A stretch of DNA of 5,916 bases, from positions 1 through 5,916 of the forward strand of contig USHU01000077.1 in the NCBI GenBank assembly GCA_900554605.1. The letters are read 5' to 3'. The position numbers and the translations under genes were made by a program. The notes below the pieces were generated by a model. It was not told the origin of the DNA. It was given only the letters and a program-made list of their open reading frames with translations, and made no database searches. Positions 1 through 5,916 of the stretch are shown piece after piece (position 1 is the stretch's first letter; each line of letters begins with the position of its first letter). The DNA comes from an uncultured Actinomyces sp. Lineage in GTDB: Bacteria > Actinomycetota > Actinomycetes > Actinomycetales > Actinomycetaceae.

Positions 1-308
1 CTCTGCGTTACCGCTTCTTTTTCCGAGGCCGGAGCTTCTTCTTCCGTTTCCTTACGCTTGGTACGACGACGCTTCGTCTGCGCGGGTTCGGCGGAAGCTT
101 CTTCCTCGGTTACCTTCTTGCGCGTACGAGTACGCTTCTTCGGCGTCGTTTCCTCAGTGCTTTCTTCGCTTCGCGCCGCGCGGGTGCGCGAACGACGCTG
201 AGGTTTTTCTTCACTTTCTTGCTGGGGCACACTTGGCGGTGCAGAAAAAGTCGGTTCCTGGAATGTCGGAGCCTGGAAAAGCAGGGTTGCTGCTGGCGTT
301 TCAGGCAT
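1..308 (-). CDS. Probable ribonuclease E/G family protein, N-terminal fragment (3' part beyond the left edge)
   Basis: An open frame on the minus strand begins at ATG 308-306 and stays open to the window edge, giving 102 codons. Residues 8-14 read TLLFQAP, followed by a second FQEP at 16-19. From about residue 33 the protein is low complexity, with alternating Arg/Lys-rich and Glu-rich blocks (for example KKRTRTRKK at 57-65), and is surely disordered. A short LFQAP-like motif followed by such a charged stretch resembles, from memory, the N-terminal extension of actinobacterial RNase E/G, an endonuclease for mRNA decay and rRNA maturation. The S1 and catalytic domains would lie outside the window, so the family call is an inference. 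The frame is open upstream to a stop at 368-366. GTG 323-321 is an alternative start, but AAAGAAG (minus strand, 320-314) lies 5 bases before the ATG, which favours ATG 308. The gene is divergent from cydA. Another Lys/Arg/Glu-rich nucleic-acid-binding protein is the main alternative. Confidence 0.55.
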   Translation of the reverse strand, partial: MPETPAATLLFQAPTFQEPTFSAPPSVPQQESEEKPQRRSRTRAARSEESTEETTPKKRTRTRKKVTEEEASAEPAQTKRRRTKRKETEEEAPASEKEAVTQ

Positions 309-482
309 GGCCTCTTCTTTCACAATGTCAGTATGTTGACCGAGCTCGCACTGCTGGGTCTGTATTTACACGCGTTTAAGCGGAAGTCTCTTCGAAGTCG
401 CATGAGGCGACCACAGGCATGCGCGTTCTCATAGAAACATGCGCTGTGATGATCAGAGAGTGCGCTCCAACCATTTCGTCTT

Positions 483-500
483 CCCTATTGTCTCATAGGG
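483..500. repeat. Perfect 6-bp inverted repeat (CCCTAT / ATAGGG, 6-base loop)
   Basis: CCCTAT at 483-488 and ATAGGG at 495-500 are exact reverse complements separated by TGTCTC. There is no T-run on either side, so this is not an intrinsic terminator. It could be an operator for a dimeric regulator or a small hairpin in the 5' leader of the minus-strand gene. The function is unknown. Confidence 0.5.
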
Positions 501-515
501 TGCGCAGGCATGCTT

Positions 516-546
516 GAGCTGCCATTCGGCGGTTCGCGCCGAGCTC
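516..546. repeat. GC-rich bulged hairpin upstream of cydA
   Basis: GAGCT (516-520) can pair with AGCTC (542-546), and CGGCG (527-531) with CGCCG (537-541), around a GTTCG loop. The left arm carries a 6-base bulge (521-526). No poly-T follows in either direction, which argues against a terminator. Whether this is transcribed as leader RNA depends on where the promoters lie. Confidence 0.4.
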
Positions 547-637
547 AATGCGTCACCCATGGAGCCGCTGAAGAAAACGACACAGTGCCCTGATTATTCA
601 GAAAAGCAGCATTTTAGACGGTTGCGTTCTATATTTG

Positions 638-689
638 TTGACACAACGTCGTTAAAGTTTTGCCACATCTGTGACGAACTTATGACACA
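638..689 (+). promoter_or_regulatory. Candidate promoter/operator zone for the cyd operon
   Basis: A consensus -35-like TTGACA sits at 638-643, inside a small dyad GTTG-aca-CAAC (637-647), but 17 bases downstream there is no acceptable -10. A second possibility is TTGCCA (660-665) with TATGAC (681-686), whose 15-base spacer is short. An imperfect dyad, TGTGAC (670-675) and GACACA (684-689) with an 8-base spacer, overlaps that -10. Its half-site resembles those of Rex and of CRP/FNR-family regulators, which control cyd genes in other actinobacteria, but the spacing does not fit the usual 6-base gap of either. Calling this zone regulatory rests on position and motifs only. Confidence 0.3.
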
Positions 690-725
690 CCCTGAACACA
701 ATTTCCCTGAGACAGGATTATGACC

Positions 726-2276
726 ATGACCTTTGCTCCAGCTGCACTCGATGCGCTGACACTGGGACGATGGCAATTCGGTATCCTGACCGTTTACCAC
801 TTCGTCTTGGTTCCTCTCACCATCGGTCTGTCGCTCCTGGTCGCAATTATGCAGACCGTGTGGCACAAGACAGGTAAAGAGGAATGGCTTCAGGCAACCC
901 GTTTCTTCGGCAAGTTGCTCTTGATCAACTTCGCCCTCGGTGTTGCCACCGGTATCGTGCAGGAATTCCAATTCGGCATGAACTGGTCGGAGTATTCCCG
1001 CTACGTTGGCGACATCTTCGGTGCTCCGCTCGCTGTCGAGGCCCTTTTGGCCTTCTTCCTTGAATCAACCTTCCTGGGATTGTGGATCTTCGGTTGGGGA
1101 CGCCTCTCCAAGGGCTGGCACCTTGCCTGCATTTGGTTGGCATCGATCGGAACCATGATCTCCGCCCTGTGGATCCTCGGAGCAAACTCCTGGATGCAAC
1201 ACCCCGTAGGCGCACGATTCAACCCCGAAACCGGTCGCGCAGAACTGGATGGAGCCGCAGGCTTCCTCAAGGTCGTTGCCAACCCGGTTCTTGTGTGGGA
1301 ATACACCCACGTCATTACCTCCGCATGGCTCGTTGCCGGTACCTTCGTTGCAGGTCTTTCCGTGTGGTGGATGACTCGCGCAAAGCGCCTCGGCGGTGAA
1401 GAAGGCGCAAAGGAAGCCGCACGCATGTGGCGCCCGATCGCGCGCTTCGGCCTCGCCGTCATCCTGATCGGTGGAATCGGAACTGCAGCAACCGGCCACT
1501 TCCAAGGCCAGGAGCTGGTCGAGATTCAGCCCATGAAGATGGCAGCTGCAGAAGGTGTCTGTGTCGATACTCAGGGCGCGGCATTCACCGTTGCACAGTT
1601 CGGCGAATGCCCGCTGGGTGAGGATGGCGCTCAACCCACCAAGTTCATCGAAGTTCCCGGCGTTGCCGCCTTCATGTCGCACAATTCTTTCTCGGCTAAC
1701 GTCAAGGGCGTTGCCGACGAGCAAAAGCGCATGGTCGAACTCCTGAACTCGAATGCAGACTTCGTCAAGACCTATGGTGATGCATCCCAATATGATTTCC
1801 GTCCCCCGCAGATGGTGACCTTCTGGTCCTTCCGAATCATGATCGGCCTGGGTGCTTTCTCAGCTCTCTTGGCGCTGTGGGGCCTGTGGGCAACACGCAA
1901 GGGACAGGTTTCCGCATCGAAGGCATTGGGAACTTTCGCGCTTGTCTCCATCCCGATGCCCTTCCTGGCTGCGTCCTTCGGTTGGATCTTCACTGAAATG
2001 GGACGCCAGCCTTGGGTTGTTGTTCCTAACCTCGCAGGACTTGAAAGCGGCGATCCCATCGGCTCGGTCATGATGATGACTTCCGCTGGTGTCTCCAGCG
2101 CTGTCCCTGCTTGGCAGGTTCTCTTCTCGATGGTTGTCTTCACGCTCGTCTATGCAGTCCTCGGCGTCATTTGGTTCATCCTCATGAAGCGCTACGCCGC
2201 CGAAGGCCTCCACTCCCGCTCCAAGGACGCATCCGATGAGGAAGCGACCGCTGGCGCACTCTCCTTCGGTTACTGA
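726..2276 (+). CDS. cydA: Cytochrome bd quinol oxidase subunit I (CydA)
   Basis: This is the catalytic subunit of the bd-type terminal oxidase, an integral membrane protein that oxidises quinol and reduces oxygen at a heme b595/d centre. Counting from ATG 726 (516 residues), ligands align with E. coli CydA: H25 in VYHF (heme b595 ligand, E. coli H19), H195 in YTHV and M372 in RIMIG (heme b558 ligands, E. coli H186 and M393), E105 and E113 in the GAPLAVE...FFLEST block (E. coli E99 and E107), K271 and E276 of the quinol loop (E. coli K252 and E257), and EMGRQPW at 424-430. K271 to M372 spans 101 residues against 141 in E. coli, so the Q-loop is of the shorter type. The loop carries Cys279 and Cys295. 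ATG 720 is also in frame, but AGGA (714-717) lies 8 bases from ATG 726 and only 2 from ATG 720, so 726 is preferred. First gene of the operon; cydB follows after 14 bases. Confidence 0.97.
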   Translation: MTFAPAALDALTLGRWQFGILTVYHFVLVPLTIGLSLLVAIMQTVWHKTGKEEWLQATRFFGKLLLINFALGVATGIVQEFQFGMNWSEYSRYVGDIFGAPLAVEALLAFFLESTFLGLWIFGWGRLSKGWHLACIWLASIGTMISALWILGANSWMQHPVGARFNPETGRAELDGAAGFLKVVANPVLVWEYTHVITSAWLVAGTFVAGLSVWWMTRAKRLGGEEGAKEAARMWRPIARFGLAVILIGGIGTAATGHFQGQELVEIQPMKMAAAEGVCVDTQGAAFTVAQFGECPLGEDGAQPTKFIEVPGVAAFMSHNSFSANVKGVADEQKRMVELLNSNADFVKTYGDASQYDFRPPQMVTFWSFRIMIGLGAFSALLALWGLWATRKGQVSASKALGTFALVSIPMPFLAASFGWIFTEMGRQPWVVVPNLAGLESGDPIGSVMMMTSAGVSSAVPAWQVLFSMVVFTLVYAVLGVIWFILMKRYAAEGLHSRSKDASDEEATAGALSFGY

Positions 2277-2290
2277 GGAAAGGAAGACCC

Positions 2291-3412
2291 ATGACACTTA
2301 GTATTTTGTGGTTTATCCTCATCGCCGTCCTGTGGACCATGTACCTGGTTCTCGAGGGCTTCGACTACGGCGTTGGAATGCTCCAAGGATTCCTCGCCCG
2401 CGACGATCGCGAGCGTACTCAAGCGCTCCGTACCATTGGCCCCCACTGGGATGGCAATGAAGTTTGGCTTCTCACCGCCGGTGGAGCAACCTTCGCGGCG
2501 TTCCCCGAGTGGTACGCCACGATGTTCTCCGGAATGTACTTGGCACTCTTCCTGATCCTCCTCGCTCTCATCGTGCGTGTGTGCGCAGTTGAATGGCGTT
2601 CGAAGATCAAGTCCGAGAAGTGGCGCAGCGTCTGGGATCGTCCCCACGCAGTATCAGCTCTCCTCGTTCCGCTCCTCTTCGGTGTTGCCTTCGCCAACCT
2701 GGTTCAGGGAATGAAGATCGAAGTTGTCACCCACGGCACCAACGCGGTGGTTGCCCCCGAGGATGTTCCTGCATCTTTGGCAACGGCTGTTCACCAGCTC
2801 ACCGGCGGGTTCTTCTCTCTCCTCACCCCCTACACCCTCCTTGGTGGAGTCGTACTGGTTGCCCTGTGCTTGGCACACGGTGCACAATTCCTGGCACTCA
2901 AGACCGAAGGCGACTTGCGCGAGCGAGCAAATACATTTGCGGCTCCCGCTTCGGTTGCGGCCACCGCTCTGGCAGCAATCTGGGTGATCTGGGGACAATT
3001 CGCATACTCGACGAATGTCTTCGCATGGCTCCCGCTTCTCGTTGCAGCCCTGTGCTTGATCGCCCAGGCAGCCTTCTCCCAGAAGGCGCTGCGTCGTGAA
3101 GGATTGGCATTCCTCTTCTCCTGCGTTGCAATGGCAGGTGCCGTCGCGTGGATCTTCTCTGCGATGGCTCCCGCGGTGATGAAGTCGAGTATCAACCCCG
3201 CTTACTCACTGACCATCGAGCAGGCATCCTCGACCCAGGGAACGCTGATCGTTATGTCGATCGTTGCTCTCTGCTTGGTCCCCGTGGTTCTTGTCTACAC
3301 CGCGTGGTCCTACTGGAAGTTCCGTTCACGCGTTTCAACAAAGGACGTGTCAACGGACACCGGTTTGATCTTCGACAAGATCAGACTGGATCAGAATTTC
3401 CTCGCGGGCTGA
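2291..3412 (+). CDS. cydB: Cytochrome bd quinol oxidase subunit II (CydB)
   Basis: CydB is the second membrane subunit of cytochrome bd, structurally paired with CydA and contributing a proton/oxygen path. The product is 373 residues, close to the 379 of E. coli CydB. The N-terminal helix carries the hallmark EGFDYGVGML at 22-31, followed by IGPHWDGNEVWLL (49-61) and GGATFAAFPEWYA (64-76), the most conserved blocks of the family. The remaining sequence is a run of hydrophobic helices ending with the basic stretch WKFRSR around 342-347. AAAGGA (2279-2284) lies 6 bases before the ATG, a good ribosome binding site. It is co-directional with cydA across a 14-base gap and so almost certainly co-transcribed. 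A strong intrinsic terminator begins 11 bases after its stop. No CydX-like small subunit frame follows. Confidence 0.97.
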   Translation: MTLSILWFILIAVLWTMYLVLEGFDYGVGMLQGFLARDDRERTQALRTIGPHWDGNEVWLLTAGGATFAAFPEWYATMFSGMYLALFLILLALIVRVCAVEWRSKIKSEKWRSVWDRPHAVSALLVPLLFGVAFANLVQGMKIEVVTHGTNAVVAPEDVPASLATAVHQLTGGFFSLLTPYTLLGGVVLVALCLAHGAQFLALKTEGDLRERANTFAAPASVAATALAAIWVIWGQFAYSTNVFAWLPLLVAALCLIAQAAFSQKALRREGLAFLFSCVAMAGAVAWIFSAMAPAVMKSSINPAYSLTIEQASSTQGTLIVMSIVALCLVPVVLVYTAWSYWKFRSRVSTKDVSTDTGLIFDKIRLDQNFLAG

Positions 3413-3423
3413 TCCCCGCAGAG

Positions 3424-3459
3424 CTGGTGGCCTCGGGAAACCGGGGCCACCAGTTTTTT
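3424..3459 (+). terminator. Intrinsic terminator/attenuator between cydB and cydD
   Basis: The arms 3424-3436 (CTGGTGGCCTCGG) and 3441-3453 (CCGGGGCCACCAG) form an uninterrupted 13-bp stem with a single T-G wobble (3433/3444), capped by a GAAA tetraloop (3437-3440) and followed directly by six T residues (3454-3459). This is a textbook rho-independent terminator on the plus strand. It sits inside the cyd locus, so it probably ends most cydAB transcripts and lets only a fraction read into cydDC. Only 39 bases separate it from the cydD start, and I see no clear promoter there. Confidence 0.9.
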
Positions 3460-3498
3460 CAGCGAGCATCTCCCCCTCAAAGGAAAGAAAATAGAGGA

Positions 3499-5199
3499 AT
3501 GCGCCCCCTGGACCCTCGACTGCTCAAATACGCACGAAGCGCCCGTCGCCACATCATCGTCATTTCGATTCTTGGCATTTTGACGGCGCTCCTTGTGATC
3601 GCACAGACTCTTGCGCTTTCTGCAGCTCTATCCCCCGCGGTCACTTCTGGGGCAACTCTTGCACAACTGCGCATGCCCTTGTGCATCCTCGCCGTAATAG
3701 TTGCACTCCGAGCAGCCCTCATCGGGATTCGCGAGGCCCTAGGCCACCGCGCTGCAGACCGAACGATCCGCGAGTTACGTGCACGCGTCATCGACCACAT
3801 CGCGCAATTGGGTCCACGTTGGCGAGCAACAAACGGCAGCGAGGCCTCGACACTTCTCACGCGGGGCTTAAGTGATCTCTCTCCCTACTTCGTCGACTAT
3901 CTACCCCAGCTCGTCCTTACTGCGACCGTCACTCCCCTCGCTTTGGCCACGATTCTCTATCTGGATTTTTGGTCGGCATTCATTGCAGCGATCGTCGTTC
4001 CTTTAATTCCCATTTTCATGGCGCTAATCGGCCGTTTCACGCAGGATGCATCCTCAGCAAAGCTTGAATCAATGCAACAGCTCGGTGCGCAGATGCTTGA
4101 TCTCATTGCCGGATTACCCACCCTTCGAGCACTCGGTCGCGAAGGTGCCCCTCGAAAGCATCTTGCCGCGCTGTCCGCCTCGAACACGCGAGCAACTATG
4201 GGGACTTTGCGCGTTGCTTTCCTCTCGGGCGCTGTTCTTGAATTCCTCTCCACCTTATGCGTCGCGCTGGTCGCCGTTGAAGTCGGCATGCGCATGGTTT
4301 TCGGGAACGTCGATCTCTTCACGGGCCTCGCGGTCATCATGCTAGCCCCAGAGGTATTCGAGCCTCTTCGCCAGGTTGGTGCGCAATTTCATGCATCCGC
4401 GAACGGTGTCGCAGCAGCCGAGCGAGCCTTTGACATCCTCGAAACCTCCGCAGTCACTGACGAAGATTCACTGTCCCCCTCTACTCTCGACTCAATTGAC
4501 TGGTCGAGGACGCAGATTGTCATCCGCGATCTTTCGATTGCTGCTCGCGGCGTGTGGGCACCGGCCTGCGCCAATGCCGTTGTCCTTCCGGGCAAACTCA
4601 ATGTCCTCGTCGGGCCGTCGGGCGCAGGAAAGACCAGCACGATCTATGCACTGATGCAGCTCATCGATCCAGATCACGGCGAGATTTGTTTACGCACTCA
4701 AGCCTCGGGCGCAGATATCAATGTGCGTACTCTTAGTCGCGAGCAATGGTGGAAGACCATCACCTGGGTTCCGCAACACCCCACTTTGATTCCGGGAACT
4801 TTGCGCGAGCAGCTTCCCCCGGCCTCGAATGATGATCTCGAGGCCGCAGCCTCCCTGTGTGCTTTCAGCGACGTTCTCGATTCGCTTCCTCTTCGGTGGG
4901 ATACCCCTATTGGCCAGGGAGGGATTGGCCTATCCGTTGGGCAACGACAACGTTTTGCCCTGACTCGCGCGCTTGTAGCCACCACGCCCATCGTGATTTT
5001 GGATGAGCCAACCGCGCACCTCGATGCCGCCAGTGAAGAAGTTGTTCTCCGCGCGATTGAAACCCTGCGCGGGCAAGGCCGAACGGTGATCGCTATCGCG
5101 CACAGACAGGCGTTAATCGAGGCAGCAGATCAGATTATTCAGATCCACAGCATGCAGATGAACGAAGAAGAACTCGAAGAAGCGGAAGGAGGCAAGTAG
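3499..5199 (+). CDS. cydD: Thiol/heme ABC transporter CydDC, subunit CydD
   Basis: CydD is one half of the heterodimeric ABC transporter CydDC, required for cytochrome bd maturation. It was described as a cysteine/glutathione exporter and later as a heme transporter. The 566-residue product has an N-terminal membrane domain (about 15-300) and a C-terminal ATPase domain: Walker A GPSGAGKTS at 372-380, Q-loop Gln426 in WVPQHP, signature LSVGQRQR at 478-485, Walker B IVILDEP at 498-504 with Asp502 and catalytic Glu503, D-loop AHLD at 506-509, and H-loop His536. LSVGQ instead of LSGGQ also occurs in E. coli CydD as I recall it, so it is not a defect. All motifs look intact. The frame is open back to 3148 but overlaps cydB there and crosses the terminator; ATG 3499 starts the recognisable protein. 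Ribosome binding is unusual: GAGGA abuts the ATG, and the better AGGAAAG (3481-3487) is 11 bases away. The tail is acidic (EEELEEAEGG). Confidence 0.93.
   Translation: MRPLDPRLLKYARSARRHIIVISILGILTALLVIAQTLALSAALSPAVTSGATLAQLRMPLCILAVIVALRAALIGIREALGHRAADRTIRELRARVIDHIAQLGPRWRATNGSEASTLLTRGLSDLSPYFVDYLPQLVLTATVTPLALATILYLDFWSAFIAAIVVPLIPIFMALIGRFTQDASSAKLESMQQLGAQMLDLIAGLPTLRALGREGAPRKHLAALSASNTRATMGTLRVAFLSGAVLEFLSTLCVALVAVEVGMRMVFGNVDLFTGLAVIMLAPEVFEPLRQVGAQFHASANGVAAAERAFDILETSAVTDEDSLSPSTLDSIDWSRTQIVIRDLSIAARGVWAPACANAVVLPGKLNVLVGPSGAGKTSTIYALMQLIDPDHGEICLRTQASGADINVRTLSREQWWKTITWVPQHPTLIPGTLREQLPPASNDDLEAAASLCAFSDVLDSLPLRWDTPIGQGGIGLSVGQRQRFALTRALVATTPIVILDEPTAHLDAASEEVVLRAIETLRGQGRTVIAIAHRQALIEAADQIIQIHSMQMNEEELEEAEGGK
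5186..5192 (+). promoter_or_regulatory. Strong Shine-Dalgarno for cydC inside cydD
   Basis: AAGGAGG lies within the last codons of cydD, 9 bases before the cydC ATG at 5202. It is the best ribosome binding site in the window and fixes the cydC start. With only 2 bases between the cydD stop and this ATG, translational coupling is likely, in keeping with a 1:1 heterodimer. Confidence 0.85.
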
Positions 5200-5201
5200 T
5201 T

Positions 5202-5916
5202 ATGCGGATCCTCACTCCTCAAGAACGTTCCTCCCTGCGCTGGGCTATTTCTTTGCTGCGCGTTGACAAATGGCGTTTTGTCTCTGCTCTCCTTCTTGCA
5301 AGTCTGGGCATTGGGTCCTCGATTGCACTTGGTGCCACTTCTGCTTGGCTTATTGCGCGTGCTTCCCAGATGCCCCCTGTTCTGGTTCTTTCCGTTGCCG
5401 CTACATCGGTGCGCCTCTTCGGTGTCTCACGTGCACTCCTGCGTTACATTCAACGCCTTGTCTCCCATCGAGTCGCTCTCGAGGGAATGGATCACCTTCG
5501 TCTGCACCTCTATGACCAAATTGCGCAGGCAGATCTGAGCCACGTCACTTCCCTGCGTCGCGGAGACCTTCTTGCACGCATCGGTTCCGATGTTGATGAA
5601 GTCGGCGACTTTATCGTGAAATCGGCTCTTCCGGCCGGGGTCGCAGCCATTGTTGGCTGTGGAACCGTCGGGGCCCTGGCGCTCTTATCACCGGGGGCGG
5701 CAGTGATCTTGGCACTGTGTCTTATCGCTTCGGGTGTGCTCGCTCCTCTTGTCACCGCTCGCGCACAGCGAACTGCTCAAGTCGAAGGTATTGAGGCACG
5801 TAGCTCCTTGAGTTCTGCCCTTGTCACAGTTATTGACGGTTATGACGAGTTGGCGATCAATGGATTAGTCGGCCGCGCTCAGGCAGAGCTTGAACGCGCT
5901 GAGGACCGTATTGAGT
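5202..5916 (+). CDS. cydC: CydDC ABC transporter subunit CydC, N-terminal part (cut by the right edge)
   Basis: The frame opens at ATG 5202 behind an AAGGAGG site and runs to the window end, giving 238 complete codons. The encoded part is the membrane domain of the second CydDC half. It begins MRILTPQERSSLRWAIS, then a first helix, and contains the CydC hallmark SAWLIARASQMPPVL at about 47-61, the GVSRALLRYIQRLVSH region at about 74-89, and a RRGDLLARIGSDVDEV block typical of the cytoplasmic coupling helices of ABC exporters. The ATPase domain lies outside the window, so its motifs cannot be judged. Adjacent to cydD with a 2-base gap, it is expected to form the transporter with it in the cytoplasmic membrane. 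Full-length CydC is usually around 550-590 residues, so a bit more than half is missing. Confidence 0.93.
   Translation, partial: MRILTPQERSSLRWAISLLRVDKWRFVSALLLASLGIGSSIALGATSAWLIARASQMPPVLVLSVAATSVRLFGVSRALLRYIQRLVSHRVALEGMDHLRLHLYDQIAQADLSHVTSLRRGDLLARIGSDVDEVGDFIVKSALPAGVAAIVGCGTVGALALLSPGAAVILALCLIASGVLAPLVTARAQRTAQVEGIEARSSLSSALVTVIDGYDELAINGLVGRAQAELERAEDRIE

Larger units (their letters stand above)
309..725. other. Divergent intergenic region between the RNase E/G-like gene and cydA
   Basis: This stretch of about 420 bases separates two divergent genes and must hold the upstream signals of both. The short open frames across it (for example 219-434 and 514-723 on the plus strand) have no convincing ribosome binding site or recognisable protein and are judged spurious. 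It contains a perfect 6-base inverted repeat at 483-500, a bulged GC-rich hairpin at 516-546, short direct repeats between 414 and 513, a TTGACA at 638-643 and an imperfect dyad at 670-689. No clean sigma-70-type promoter with correct spacing stands out on either strand. I see no tRNA, riboswitch or mobile element. Confidence 0.7.

Noticed and set aside
219..434. A 71-codon plus-strand frame
   Set aside because: It is antisense to the start of the RNase E/G-like gene and extends into the intergenic region; the product is Arg/Cys/Leu-rich with no recognisable domain.
476..482. LSVGQ in place of LSGGQ in the CydD ABC signature
   Set aside because: Considered as a degenerate site (coordinates are the approximate protein residues 476-482), but the same variant is known in other CydD proteins, so it is a family trait.
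638..666. TTGACA at 638-643 as the definite cydA -35 box
   Set aside because: No -10-like hexamer lies at 16-18 bases; the promoter is therefore reported only as a low-confidence zone.
514..723. A 69-codon plus-strand frame (TTG start) ending in an ATGA overlap with the alternative cydA start at 720
   Set aside because: It lacks a convincing ribosome binding site, matches no family I know, and covers the region where promoter and operator signals are expected. The ATGA overlap involves the less likely cydA start.
1065..1790. A 241-codon minus-strand frame inside cydA
   Set aside because: It is antisense to a clearly conserved gene; long shadow frames are expected in GC-rich coding DNA. The product is Cys/His/Gly-rich without a sensible domain.
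3148..3498. A 117-codon in-frame extension upstream of cydD
   Set aside because: It overlaps cydB in another frame, passes through the terminator hairpin, and its translation shows no homology to ABC transporters. The recognisable CydD sequence begins at ATG 3499.
3413..3498. Possible CydX-like small third subunit after cydB
   Set aside because: The gap is taken up by the terminator hairpin and the cydD leader; no small hydrophobic frame with a start and ribosome binding site is present.

Overview
The window reads as chromosomal DNA from a moderately GC-rich actinobacterium. The cytochrome bd and CydDC protein sequences are of actinobacterial type, and the low-complexity basic/acidic N-terminus of the divergent gene looks like an actinobacterial RNase E/G. 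A host-associated, facultatively anaerobic member of the Actinomycetaceae (Actinomyces/Schaalia type) is my best guess, but the genus is an inference from style, not from a marker gene.

Layout: (1) Positions 1-308, minus strand, hold the first 102 codons of a gene that runs off the left edge, probably the N-terminal extension of a ribonuclease E/G. (2) Positions 309-725 are a divergent intergenic region of about 420 bases. I see no credible gene in it, but it holds several small inverted and direct repeats and presumably the promoters for both directions. (3) From 726 to the right edge lies a cydA-cydB-cydD-cydC locus on the plus strand. cydA and cydB are complete and 14 bases apart. An 86-base gap follows and carries a near-perfect intrinsic terminator hairpin. 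cydD is complete, and cydC starts 2 bases after the cydD stop and is cut off by the right edge after 238 codons.

How the genes work together: CydA and CydB form the cytochrome bd quinol oxidase, a high-affinity terminal oxidase that takes electrons from (mena)quinol and reduces oxygen to water. CydD and CydC form a heterodimeric ABC transporter needed for assembly of that oxidase. It has been described as an exporter of cysteine/glutathione and, more recently, as a heme-handling transporter.

The most notable features are the terminator inside the operon between the structural and assembly genes, a cysteine pair in the CydA Q-loop that could form a disulfide, and the repeat-rich divergent promoter region. 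I found no clearly new biological system; this is mainly a well-known respiratory locus with interesting regulatory detail.
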